Positions 40,016 to 51,400 of a stretch of 64,000 nucleotides of DNA are shown piece after piece. The notes under the pieces were generated by a model, which ran no database searches, was not told where the DNA came from, and was given only the letters and a program-made list of their open reading frames with translations. The position numbers and the translations under genes are program-made. The DNA comes from Synchiropus splendidus. Taxonomy: Eukaryota > Chordata > Actinopteri > Syngnathiformes > Callionymidae. The first letter of the stretch is position 1. Every line of letters begins with the position of its first letter. Where the stretch lies: the NCBI RefSeq assembly GCF_027744825.2, contig NC_071349.1:20797001-20861000 (forward strand), written 5' to 3'.

Positions 40016-42389
40016 ATGGAGTCCTCGGCGGCGGGGCTCCTGCCCCCTCTCGGCCCCCAGGGTTGCGCCTCCACCGCCAGGCCGCAGCTCTGCCATCGGC
40101 CCCCGCGTCCTCCCCCAGCGGCGGTGATGGTGGAGTCGGTGGACGACGTGGAAGGTCTGTCGGTGGCAGTGGAGCGGTGCCCGCTCTGCAGCACCTCCCG
40201 GAGGAGGCTCACCTGCGCGCGCTGCATCCAGGCCGGAGACTTCATCCACCTGGACGGGAGGAACCCGGAGAGGTGAGCCTCGGCCTGAGCGAGTGTGGGG
40301 AGCCGATCCTGGCGCATGTTGGCTGCGCCCCGAGCTCGGCTTCAGCAGCGGTTAGCATGTTAGCATGTTAGCTCCTGGCTGTGGCTGAAGAGCAGCAGTG
40401 CTGAACACCGACATGACACGACGCATGACTTGGCTCCCGTGAAGCCCGCGCTCCGTGCACAGGTGTCGGTGGCGCGCTGCAGTGATTGACAGCGGCACTG
40501 TGGGCGTGGCTGCCGAGTCAGGTGACCCAGGGGTGTCGTGTCCGCAGGTTCTCTGAGAAGAGCGAGCGACTGAGGAAGCTGAGGGAGGAGAACCAGCTGC
40601 TGCAGCAGAGGTGATGGTGGCGATGATCACGGTGATGGTGAGACCACCGTCCTCTGGTGTCTGACGTGCCTCTCGTCTGTCTCCAGGGTCCTGCAGGCTC
40701 TGGACCGGAAGCTCCAGGCCGACCAGGTGGTGAGTTCACACACACGCTCGGGTCGGTCAGACACTGTGGGTCCAGACGTCCGGCTGCGTCCCAGAGACGG
40801 CGCTTCAGCTCCAGTCCGTCAGCAGCTCTTGTCTCCGCAGAAATGGAAGATCATGTCGTGCAAGATCAAGATCGAGCAGCTGAAGGAGGCGGTCGCCCGC
40901 GGCAACGAGGAGGTGAAAAGTGGTGAGTCGGCAACGGTCGCCGCGGCGCCCGGCTCCCGACTAAAGGCTGCGCCCCCCGCAGAGCGGGAGCTGCTGCTGC
41001 GCTCGCAGGAGGACGGCCAGCGGCTGCAGCGCCGAGCGTCCCGCCACCAGCAGAAGCAGGAGAAGATCGAGCGGCACAACCGGCGGCTGGGCGAGCTGAT
41101 GGAGCGGCGGCGCAGCGAGCTGCAGGAGCGGCTGGAGACCCTGGCGGCGCTGCGGAGGGAGCACATCGCCGAGCTGACCCGACACATCTTCCCCATCCAG
41201 GAGGAGAAGCAGGGCAGCAGGTGCGTCACGGCGGCGGGGTGGCGCGACGCACCCACCGTGACGCTCTCTGCTGCTCCCCAGGGACGCCGACGCGGCGGTC
41301 GAGTGCGACCCCGCGCTGACCTCCAGCACGGTCAGCGAGCTGGCCGAGGCCCGTCGCACCACCTACCTGTCGGGCCGCTGGATCTGGGACGACCAGAACG
41401 GCGAGACCAGCATCAGCATCACCGGGCCGCCCGTCACCTTGCCCAGCAACGGAGACTGCTCGGCCTACTACAGCTGGGTGGAGGAGAAGAGCGGCAGCCA
41501 GGGCCCAGGTGAGTGGCGGCGGCGGCGGCGGCCCTCGCGTCACCTCTGACCTGGTGTGTGTGTGTGTGTGTGTCAGAGCTGGACCACATCAACCCGGCGC
41601 ACACCGTCAGCGCCGCGCTCTGCTACGCCGCGCAGCTGCTCACCATCCTGTCTCACATCCTGGACGTCAACCTGCCCAAGAAGCTGTGCCACAGGTCTCA
41701 CGCCGGCACGACGCCCCACGTGAGCACGCGCCGTCACGTGACCCACCTGTGCGTGTGTGTGTGCTGCAGTGAGTTCTGCGGGGACAACCTGAGCCGCTAC
41801 CGCTTCACCAGAGCGCTGAGCAAGCTCAACACCAATGTGCTGCACCTGTGCTTCTCGCAGCATGTGGACGGCGAGAAGCTCCACCCCCACCACACCCTCA
41901 GGAACATCATGTTCCTCATCCTCCCTGACAACGCCGACCTGGGCAGGTGAGCCAGCGCGCGTCTTCGGGTTCTCCCGGTTCCGGTGTCAGAGCGGGTCCG
42001 GCTCCTGTGCCGCTGCAGGACGGGCCCCTTCCAGGTCAGCGCCGACTTGGAGGAGTCCATGGAGTTCGTGGAGCCCGAGGCGGACGGGCCGGCGGAGGAG
42101 AGCGGCGAGGAGACGGTGACGGACGAGGAGACGGACCTGGGCACGGACTGGGAGACGGTGCCCAGTCCTCGCTTCTGCGACATCCCGTCCCAGGTTAGGA
42201 GCCCGGCACTCGCCGGCCGCTCTGGTGAGCCCGCTACCGACCGCCTCCCTTCTGTGTCCGCCGCAGTCCATGGACCTGTCCCAGAGCGCCCTGCAGGTGT
42301 CGCAGCCGGCCGCCAACGCCGGGGGCATGATCTCGTCGGCCGCCGCCTCCGTCACCTCCTGGTTCCGAGCCTACACGGGTCAGCGCTGA
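40016..42389 (+). CDS. atg14: ATG14 (Barkor), autophagy-specific subunit of PI3-kinase complex I
   Basis: Targets the VPS34-VPS15-Beclin 1 lipid kinase to the ER for autophagosome formation. The start at 40016 gives [11 protein letters not shown]. The Cys-rich knot is [16 protein letters not shown] followed by [21 protein letters not shown] coiled coil spans the next exons ([54 protein letters not shown]). Later blocks are [60 protein letters not shown] and [20 protein letters not shown]. The C-terminal membrane-binding (BATS) part ends [14 protein letters not shown] at 42389. All expected regions are present; the adjacent tbpl2 and fbxo34 match human 14q22. Confidence 0.95.
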
Positions 42390-42722
42390 GCCAGGGCTCT
42401 CCAGGTGCTGGATGGGACGCGGCTCCTCCGGTGTTTGCTGCTCTTTTAACCTTGAGGCTGCGGCCCGGTTGGCTCCAGCCTGTGGCGCGTGAGCGGATCA
42501 GAGTGGGATCAGGAGATAAGTTTCTCTGGAATGTGAGCTGGGCCTCCGACTCGCTGATCTTTGTTTGAATAAAGTCTGGACCGGCCTGCTGGTGCTGTTC
42601 CTCCACACGGTCATGCGGCTGTTCTCACTTGATCCGCTTGAGCCGTCGCCATGACGACGCTGAAATCTGCTTTGGGATCGGCCAGAAAGCAGCGCGAGCA
42701 GATCGGAGTGCCACTCTGCAGG
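42390..42722. other. atg14 3' UTR and short gap to the C1q gene
   Basis: Holds the atg14 3' UTR and poly(A) signal, then about 150 bp to the C1q start codon at 42723. An in-frame ATG at 42651 would lengthen that protein by 24 residues, but the signal peptide fits the downstream start. Confidence 0.6.
42568..42573 (+). terminator. Poly(A) signal, atg14
   Basis: AATAAA 179 bp after the atg14 stop. Confidence 0.75.
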
Positions 42723-45700
42723 ATGAGCTCCTCCGTGCTGCTGCTGCTGCTCTCTGCTCTGGTGTCCCGGGCTCTGGCCGACTGCTGGGACCCGCAGGAC
42801 GCCGGCGGCGTCAGGACCAGGAGGGAGAACCTGAAGAGTGAGGTGCCCTCAGACGCGGCGCTCTTCTGGGACGAGCTGCGCGGCCTGAAGCAGATGGTGC
42901 TGAGCCTGAAGGCCGCGGAGGTGGGTCAGCGGCAGATCCTGAGGAGGACCGAGGCCCGGCTGAGGGACCGGGAGCTGGAGGGGGAGCAGCTGAAGCAGAG
43001 TCTGGAGCGCGTGAGGCTGAGGGTGGAGAGCGACGGCAGGCAGCTGCAGGAGCAGCTCCGCGCTCTGAGGGAAGGTGAGCGCCTTCAGGAGCCGCTGGAC
43101 CTCTGAAGACAAGCGGGACATCCTCAGCCTCGCAGTCCCCAGGAGTGTGAGGAAGTGTGCGTGTGATGGAGAAGGTCACCTCCTTCAAGGCTTGTTCTTG
43201 TTCTGATCAGCTGACCTGCAGGCGCTGGAGTCCAGACTGAACGCCAGCGAGCGAGCGGCGGGCGACCTGAAGCAGAGGAGCGCAGGTGAGCCGCCATGAT
43301 GCTGCAGAGGAAGGCTGAGGGTGATGAAGGTGATGATGATGATGAAGGTGATGATGATGAAGGTGATGAGGAGGGTGAGGAGGAGGATGGAGGTGATGAG
43401 GATGATGAAGGTGATGATGATGAAGGTGATGAGGATGATGAAGGTGATGATGAGGATGATGAAGGTGATGATGATGGTGAAGATGATGGTGATGAAGGTG
43501 AGGGTGATGGTGATGAAGGTGAGGATGATGACGATGAGGATGATGAAGGTGATGAGGATGATGAGGATGACGAAGGTGATGATGAAGGTGATGATGATGG
43601 TGATGACGATGAGGATGATGAAGGTGATGATGGTGAGGAAGATGAGGATGATGACGATGAGGATGATGAAGGTGATGATGATGATGAGGATGACGAAGGT
43701 GATGATGATGATGATGATGATGAAGGTGATGATGATGGTGAAGATGATGGTGATGACGATGAGGATGATGAAGGTGATGATGGTGAGGAAGATGAGGATG
43801 ATGATGAGGATGACGAAGGTGATGATGATGATGAAGGTGATATGATGATGATGATGGTGATGAAGGTGATGATGATGATGATGATGAAGGTGATGATGGT
43901 GAAGAGGATGGTGAGGATGATGACGATGAGGATGATGAAGGTGATGATGGTGAGGAAGATGAGGATGATGATGAGGATGATGAGGATGACGAAGGTGATG
44001 ATGATGATGAAGGTGATGATGATGACGATGACGGTGAAGGCCTCTCCTCAGCTCTGGCCGAGGCTCTTCCCTTCCTGCAGACCAGGCTGAGGGCCAGTGA
44101 AGTCACGGTGGTGGAGCTGCAGAGGAAGAACACAGGTTTCTATCTTCTTCTGGCGTCTACGAGCGCGACGCCGCCTCCGCCATCATCACCACGGTGCCGT
44201 TCCAGATGTGGCCTCGCGACTCTGCGGCGCCGAGCGCGGCCTGGAGCAGCTGAGGAGGCAGAGCTCCCCACCCCACCCTCAAGCCTCCAACTGCTCCTCC
44301 GGCTCGGGGCCCGGCCTGGAGCGGCTGACCTCCAGCGTGGCCGGTGCGTTGGTCCGTGTGGGGGAGCGTGTTTCGGGCGGGTGACGTGTCTGTGTGCAGG
44401 TGTGGAGAGCCGGCTGAGGTCCACGCAGGCGCAGGTGGAGCGGCTGCAGAGCGCCGGTAACTCGCCGAGGTCCGGCCCAGCGGGCGCCTGCTTCTGACCC
44501 TGTGCTGTGGTTGCAGCGTCCAACGTGTCGTCTGGCCTGGAGGCCCGACTGGACTGGGCCAGGAGCAGCATCCTGGGTGAGTGAGTCTCCGAGGTTGGGG
44601 CCCAGAGGCTGCGCAGCGTTAACCTGGCAGGTGCAGAGCTGCAGGTGGGAGTGACGTCTGCGCAGACGGGCCTGCAGCGGCTGCAGAACCGGACCCAGGC
44701 CACTCAGCTGGAGCCCGGACTCGCCGCCCGGCTGGACCGGATCAGTTCCAGCCTTCGAGGTGGGTGGAGTCAAACGCGCTCAGCCGGCCAGCCCGGGTCC
44801 TGGAGAACCCTGCTCCCTGCTGCAGGTGTGGAGCTGCGGCAGGGAGCCAGCCAGCAGCAGCTGCAGCGTCTGCAGGAGGGAAGCGCAGGTAACGCCCCGG
44901 CCTTCACCTGCGCCCTGCCTCTGCTGATGTGGGGTCATGTGACCTCAGCCCAGGAGGCGGAGCTGCGGCGTCTGAGGGCGCGACTGAACGTCAGCGAGGA
45001 GCGTCTGCAGCGGCAGGAGACCTGGAGCTCAGGTGACCTTGGTGCTGCAGACCCAGAGAGCTTCAGTGACGGCTGTGTCCTGCAGGGGCGGAGGTCCGGC
45101 TGAGGTCCAGCCAGGAGCGTGTGGAGCACCTGCAGACCCTCGCCTCAGGTCAGGCGGGTGTAGCGGCCGCAGGAGGCGCCAGAGTGGGTCTTCTCTGAGA
45201 GCTGACCTTGTGTTGCAGAGGTCACCAACCGCAGCCTGACGGAGGCTTCACAGCTGGAGAGCCGAGTGGGCGCCGGGCTGGACCAGATCTTCTCCCGACT
45301 TCAAGGTGGACCAGCGCTGAGGTGAAGCCAGACACCAGAGGAACCGTGTGTGTGTGTGTGTGTGCAGGTGCAGAGGTCCAGCTGAGGGCCACCGAGGAAC
45401 ATCTGAGTTCAGGTAGCCCTCACCACCCGGACAGGAAGTCTGGTCCCTCTCTCACCAGCGCCTTCCTCCTAGACGTGGTGCCGCGCCTGAAGAGAGCCGA
45501 GGAACTCCTGGAGACTGTGAAGAGGAGCAGCTCAGGTACCACCTGAAGAAGCAGCTCCAGCACAGCGCAAATGTCGTCTGCTGCCTCTGCACGTTGGTGG
45601 TCCTGATGAGGCAGCAGATGTTCTTCAGATGTTTGTTTGAGACCTTGATCAGGCGCCTACTGATGACTCCAGTCCAGGAGGTGGCGGTGCAGCGTCTGCG

Positions 45701-48161
45701 CTGGAGGCTGAACGTCAGCCAGGAGCATCTGCAGCAGCTGGAGACTCGCAGCTCAGGTGAGCAGCTCCAGTTCCTGGCGTCTGGAGCAGCTGCGCCAGGC
45801 GGCTCTGTGGTCTGAGTCCGTGTCGGTCTCAGCCCAGGGATCTTCTCTGGACTCGCTGGCGCTGACGCTCAACACGACCGGAGGGCGGCTCCACCAACCG
45901 GAGACCTGGAACTCGGGTGAGTGGGCAGGTCCACCGCCAGATGAGGTCGCCTGACCACGGCTCTTCCCTCAGAGTTGTCCCGCCGGCTGACCGCCGCCGA
46001 GGAGCAGCTGGACCGGCGCCGCGCCCAGACGGCGGGTCAGTGGGACCCCGGCGGGCCTGGGAGCGGCGTGGGCACTGAAGAGCAGCTGTTGTTTCTCCAG
46101 GCGCCCTGAGGGTGGCCTTCTCCGCCGGCCTGGCTGACGCCGGCGCCGTGGGGCCCTTCGATGAGGAAACTACGCTGGTCTTCTCCAAGAGCGTCACCAA
46201 CGAGGGCGGAGCCTACGACCCCACCACAGGTCACATGATCAGTTCACCGCATCAGCCAGCAGGTCTGTCAGTACCAGACCCGGGAAGGTATCGGTTCTGC
46301 GCTCGGCGGCGATGACGTCACTACCGTCACTCGACAGGGACATAACACGTCCGAATCCGAGGTCGTCAACTTTATTGACAGGCATGAAGCCACACAGCAC
46401 CCACGACATGTCGTGGAGCGGAAGTGGGAACTCACGTGTCAATAAACACAAACGCTCCCGAATCAGCCGCCGACAGCAGAGGCGTCAGGTCAGCGAGGTG
46501 CAGTGACAATACATCACCGCTAGGAGTCAGCGCTGCGCCACCCAGCGCTTTGTCACACAGTCCCAACGCCAGCGAATCACGTGGTAGTGGCGCGTGTCCC
46601 GTGGACAGTAACCACGTCAGAATCACAATCAGATTGATTGCCATGGTCAGTGGGGAGCCCACCGAACACAAGGAAGGTGTTTTGGAATAAAGTGCTGACA
46701 AAAAACAGACCATAATAAAATAGAGTAACAAGAAGGGCTCATCACGAATTCAACAGTCTGACGGCCGAGGGCAAGAAGCTGACGTGGATTGTTCTGCAGC
46801 TTCACTTGGACCAGAACCTCCCGTCACAGGAACAGCTTCTTCCCCTCGGCCGTCAGACGTCTGTCGGTCGTGACGTCTTGAAATACCAATGTGCGCATGC
46901 GGCCAGGAAATGACGTCATAAAACGGAGCCCTGGAAGCAAAACGGGATGAAGAAGCAAATAGGGCAGTGACAAGGGCAGTGACAGACAGTCTGTTGTCAG
47001 TGCCCGATGTGCTCCGCCGGAAATTCTGTTGCTGGAACCGGAAATTGAGCATGTTTTACTGATAAGCGCATGCGTCCATGGTTATATCGCGCAAAGGTAA
47101 TAGCTTATTAAAATGGATGACTTATTAAAAAATTGTTTTTTTTTTAACTTAAAATAGTGTAGATTTAGTAATTGTATGTTTTATCTGACATTCTAGGTTG
47201 TTTTTTTCCCCCATACAATAATGATAATGCAAGCGATTGCACAGGTCCAATGTACTGCTGGAGCTGGAATTGTTATTGATTCAATAATGATGGATTCAAA
47301 AACCCCAATCAATTTCTAAATGTGAACCATTTTACGTAAAAAAATATATTTTAATTAATAAAAAAACTTCATCACCTTTGTGCAATATAAATAAATCCTG
47401 CATTATTGAATCAATAGCAATTCCAGCTCCAGCAGTACATCTCTTGCTACTGCTATATTATCATGACTGTATGGAAACACTCCTCCTCGCGTGTGTTTCA
47501 CACAGATCCAACAGGAGCAGCAGTGAGCACCTCTGCACCTGAACCAGGTTCATGTGGACCGAGGTGCGGCGCTCGACTCTCTTTACCTTGTTGGATTAAG
47601 GGAAAAAAAAAAGTCAGATAAAACATACAATTACTAAATCTACACTATTTTAAGTAAAAAACAAACTATTGTATTAAGTTAAAAAAAAACAAACTTCACC
47701 TTTGCGTGATACAACCATGTACACACGCGCTCACCAGTAAACGTCAGTTGGTCAAACATGCGCAATTTCCGGTTCCAGTCCTGGAACTTCCGGCGGAGCA
47801 CATCAGGCTGCGACACTGGTCAGTGCGTCCACGCCTGGGGAGTCCAGCCAGCTCACTGCTGTCGCTCTTTGCCCCCGCAGGAGTCTTCACCTCGCCGCTG
47901 CGCGGACTCTACTTCTTCAGCTTCACGGCCGCCGACTTCATCAAGGGCTACATGGGTCTGAACCTGTACCACAACCAGCAGCCGGTGCTCTTCAGTCTGC
48001 AGCTCAACGACCACGGCGGCTACGCCAGCACCTGCGGCAGCGTGACGCTGCTGCTGGAGGAGCGGGACCGCGTGCGCCTCAGCCTGCCCGCCACCTACCG
48101 CCTGTACGACGACTCCCGGAACTTCAGCTTCTTCAGCGGCTTCCTGCTCTTCCCTCTGTGA
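42723..48161 (+). CDS. Secreted coiled-coil protein with C-terminal C1q domain
   Basis: Unnamed C1q-superfamily protein. The chosen start gives a signal peptide (SVLLLLLSALVSRALA) before DCWDP. Exon 1 (to 43074) is already coiled coil (LRGLKQMVLSLKAAEVGQRQ). About fifteen small exons follow, each starting with two bases and ending with one (phase 1-1), for example 43210-43285 ADLQALESRLNASERAAG, 44399-44455 VESRLRSTQAQVERLQSA, 44948-45031 QEAELRRLRARLNVSEERLQ and 45678-45755. The C1q domain is split: 46101-46229 (ALRVAFSAGLADAGAVGPFD) and 47880-48161 (GVFTSPLRGLYFFSFTAADF, RLYDDSRNFSFFSGFLLFPL). No collagen repeat is present, so trimerisation would rely on the coiled coil. Exact ends of some middle exons are inferred; function unknown. 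Confidence 0.75.
43318..44038. repeat. GAT/GGT/GAA trinucleotide satellite in a C1q-gene intron
   Basis: About 720 bp of imperfect trinucleotide repeat (GATGATGAAGGT, GAGGATGATGAAGGT and similar), occupying nearly the whole intron between exons 2 and 3. Higher-order blocks recur, for example GATGGTGAGGAAGATGAGGA at three places. Confidence 0.95.
46371..46446. repeat. Small inverted repeat in the C1q-gene intron
   Basis: TTTATTGACA (46371-46380) is repeated inverted as TGTCAATAAA (46437-46446). The surrounding 46300-46740 shows no coding potential. Confidence 0.5.
46756..46858. repeat. 25-bp inverted repeat, about 100 bp overall
   Basis: The arm 46756-46780 (starting GTCTGACGGCCGAGGGCAAG) pairs with 46834-46858 with one mismatch. 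The motif GACGGCCGAGG..AAGAAGCT resembles interspersed repeats I know from fish genomes, but I cannot name the family. Confidence 0.7.
46868..46980 (+). repeat. CRE-bearing repeat family, copy 3
   Basis: Shares GACGTCTTGAAATACCAATG, CAGGAAATGACGTCATAA, GAGCCCTGGAAGCAAAACGG and AAGAAGCAAATAGGGCAGTG with copies 1 and 2. It lies in the C1q-domain intron, next to the fold-back element. Confidence 0.8.
46996..47826. mobile_element. Fold-back (nested palindromic) non-autonomous element
   Basis: Three nested inverted-repeat pairs: outer about 47003-47060 with 47745-47808 (GATGTGCTCCGCCGGAAATT, GGAACCGGAAATTG); middle 47137-47212 with 47600-47672 (AAATAGTGTAGATTTAGTAA); inner 47251-47290 with 47401-47440 (TACTGCTGGAGCTGGAATTG). 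The whole of about 830 bp is AT-rich and has no transposase frame. An 8-bp GTCAGTGC occurs at both flanks (about 46995-47002 and 47819-47826), compatible with a hAT-type target duplication, but the two ends are not equally long. Confidence 0.75.
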
Positions 48162-48196
48162 TGTCACAGCTGGGATCACATGAGGCCTCGCCACGT

Positions 48197-48202
48197 TTTA
48201 TT
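48197..48202 (-). terminator. Poly(A) signal, mapkbp1
   Basis: AATAAA on the minus strand, 225 bp past the mapkbp1 stop. It overlaps the plus-strand ATTAAA of the C1q gene. Confidence 0.55.
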
Positions 48203-48205
48203 AAA
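48200..48205 (+). terminator. Poly(A) signal variant, C1q gene
   Basis: ATTAAA 39 bp after the C1q gene stop codon. Confidence 0.55.
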
Positions 48206-48426
48206 ATGGCATCAAAAGTTTCCAAACGATCAACAAAGTGGTGGAACAACAAACAGTAAGGACCCGTCAGTCGCCGGCGTGAGACACGTCGTCACATGAC
48301 AGGAAGTTGCTGGTGAATAGCTGCGGCCATGTTGTCATGGCAACAGGAAGCGAGTCCGGGGAGAAAGGAAATAAATAATCCGTGCTCCGGAATGTTTCCA
48401 AAACCCTCCGGAGAGAGACGGCAGAC

Positions 48427-51400
48427 TCACACGGAGGTGGTGGGGCTGTTGCCGTGGATCCCGGCGCTCTTCCTGGTCACGGCCTGCAGGAGCAGCAGCG
48501 AGTACTCCTCCAGCAGCGCGGCCGTCTTGGCTCCGCCCGGCAGCGGCCCCTCCTCTCCGGGCCGGTCCAGCGGGAGCGGGTCCAGCGGCAGCGAGTCCAG
48601 CTCCGCCCTCATGTCCCTGAAGACGTCGGAGAGGAGCCGCGCCATCTGCCGCTGCTCGGGGGCGGAGTCGGCGGGGCAGGAGCCGCGCACCTGTAGGCGG
48701 AGCCGGCGGGTGAGCGCGGCGGTGGGGGTGCAGCGCGGCGCAGGTCACGTGACTCACCTTCCTGTACAGGTGCGTGGCCCTCTTGAAGCAGGTCCGCAGC
48801 TGAGCGCTCAGCTCCCGGCAGGCGTCCGGCGTGACCTCCTCTGGGGTCGCAGCCTTGGCGGGTCGCCCGGGCGCCCGAGCCTGAAGGCCGCGAGCGAGGA
48901 CCACAGGGACCACAGCGGCATGAGGCGGGGGGGCGGCCACTAAGGGGACGACAGGACAGGCCCCGCCCACCGCCTCCTCCGGGGATTCGTTGAGCCCGTC
49001 GCCCATGGAGACGGACCGGGACATCTTGGCCTTGGAGCTGGCGGTGGGACTCATGTAGGAGCGGGACGCGGTGGCAGCGGCGGGGGCAGGTCCAGACCAC
49101 TTCCTGGCCGCCATCGCCTCCTTCACGTCAGACTTGGGAGAGGCGGGGCTTGGTTGGAGAGGGGGCGGGCCCGAGGACAGGAGGCGGCGAGGAGCAGAGG
49201 GGAGGGTGGTGGGCCGGCGGGGCGGAGCCTCACCTGCGGGGGAGGGGCAGGGATCAAACCAGAGCAAGGCAGAGCGGACGGCGGGGCGGAGCCTCACCTG
49301 CGGCGCTCGGCAGGCTCTGCACCGACCGGGCTTTCCTCAGCCCACAGTCCGCCTTGGTCCTGGAGGAGCCTGCGCCTGGATCCACGGCGGCCCCTTCAGG
49401 AGGCCGGCTGAGGAGCAGAGTCGGGACAGGTCGGACTGCTGCTTCTGCAGAGCGGCGCCTGGGCCTCACCTTGCTGTGCAGTTCCTGGAGAGGAAGCGCG
49501 ATGACATGCTGAGGTTCTCGCTGGAGCTCTGGGAGGTTCTGCCTGCCAACAGAAGCCACGAGGGCCGAGTCAGACGCCGGCACCGCTCCCACGTGCGCGC
49601 CCGGGCCCGGCTCTGACCTGAAGCTGAAAGGTCAGCCAGCTTCACAAAGTGCTCCTTGAGGAAGGCCTCCTGGTCTGGAGTCTGTGGCACCACGCCGCGG
49701 CCCTCCTCCTCCTCCTCCGGGTCCGACGAGTTCAGATCTGCCGACAGAACCCACTGGTCCACTCCGCACCACTCGGGCTGTGTCGGCTGCTTACCGCCGC
49801 CGAGTGGCTCCAGCGAGCAGCCGCTGTCCGGGCTGGGCTTGTCCTGCTCCTCCGGACTCGCCTCCGTCACCTGGAACTCGCTGACAGCGAGGAGGCGGAG
49901 TTACGCTTCACCTGCCACGGGCTCAGGGACGGTCAATGTCCTACCTTCCCGCCAGACTCACGCTGTCCTCCCACTGGCCCGGGAACAGCACCGGCTCCTC
50001 CCTGTCTGGGCTCCGATTGGCCGTCGTCTCTTCAGCCACCTGAACAGACCGCCGTCATCTCCGACCAATGGGGAGCCAGAAGCGGTGATCATGTGATCTG
50101 AACTCACCCAGACTGGAGTGACCTGCAGGCTGAAGGTACTTCCTCGCTCCTGACTGCTCCTCTGAAGAGCCGCCTGGGCAGAACAGCCCCCCACGAGAGG
50201 GCGAGTGTCGCCGCCGCCCCCCTCCTCCTCCTCCTCCTCCTCCTCCAGTCCGTTGCAGTCGTACGAGTCCAGCAGACGCAGGTCCAGCATGGACTTGACC
50301 ATCAGTGCGTCTCCGCTTCTCTTGGACCAGCGGCGGCGTGGAAGGCGCCGGCTCTTTGTCGCCTCCTGCTGGAGGAAACGGCAGTGTCATCTCCGTGGCG
50401 ACGCCCACTCGCCGTGGCATCCACGTCACCCGACCTTCCCGCTGCCACGGACGTCTGGCCGCGCCTGAGCCGAGTCACCTGGAGACACCAGTCGCCGGCG
50501 TTAGCGCCGACATGCACTTCCATCAAGTCACTGTCGCCATGGTAACAGACCTCCGCCTCCCGTCACCTTGTCCTCCTCCTCCTCCCCGTCGTCCTCCTTC
50601 TCGCTGTCGGACGACAGGTTGACCTCTTGCGGAGGCGGCGCCGCCCTGCTGGACAGAGAGGTCACCTGACATGGAAGGCCTCCTGAGGGAGCTGCACACC
50701 TGAGGTCTGCAGGAGGGCGCTGGAGCTTCTTCTCAGAGTGGAGGCTCCCGCGGGAGGGTCGGAGGTCAGAGAGCCGCTGCCTCATCCTGAGGGTCAGATC
50801 CGGACTGAGGCGCCACACAAAGATGCAGCTGCGCCAGAAACACAGGGTGAAGCAGCCGCCGCCGCGTCCGACCGTCCGCGTGTGCGTGTGGTACCTGTCT
50901 CCAGACACGCTGATCAGGTGTCTGCAGTCGTTGCTGAACTTTAACCCCGTCACAATTTCTGGAACACACACACACACACACGCTTGTGGGGACCTCTCGC
51001 GGCCATGGCCCTTCCCCCGGCCTCTCCCTCTGAACACATGGCTCACCTGAAGCGGGACTCGGAACCAGAGTAGGACCCAATTATTATAATAGGTTTGAAC
51101 CCTCAAAACTCTGTGTGGACCGGACGGACGGACACACACACACACGCACCTGAGTGTCCGAACATGGTGGCCACACACTCTCCGGAGTAGAAGTCGAAGA
51201 TGCTGATGTTCTTGTCTGAACAGGAGGTGGCGATGTAGAGACCTGACGGGTCACACTGGACCTGCGTGGCAGAGTGAGCCGTCGGCGTGGCACGGCGGTG
51301 GCGGCGGGGGGCGCAACCTACCTTGATGAGGGTGCCGTCTTCTCCCTGAGAGCCCTTGTACATCTTCTTCTGCTTCCCGCTGCTGATGTTGAAGATCCTG

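Larger units (their letters stand above)
48162..48426. other. Convergent 3' ends of the C1q gene and mapkbp1
   Basis: Only 265 bp separate the two stop codons. The sequence TTTATTAAA at 48197-48205 gives poly(A) signals on both strands. Confidence 0.6.

Noticed and set aside
43296..44090. 264-residue acidic Asp/Glu/Gly open frame
   Set aside because: It is the translation of the GAT-type satellite in a C1q-gene intron; the opposite strand gives an equally long His/Ser frame.
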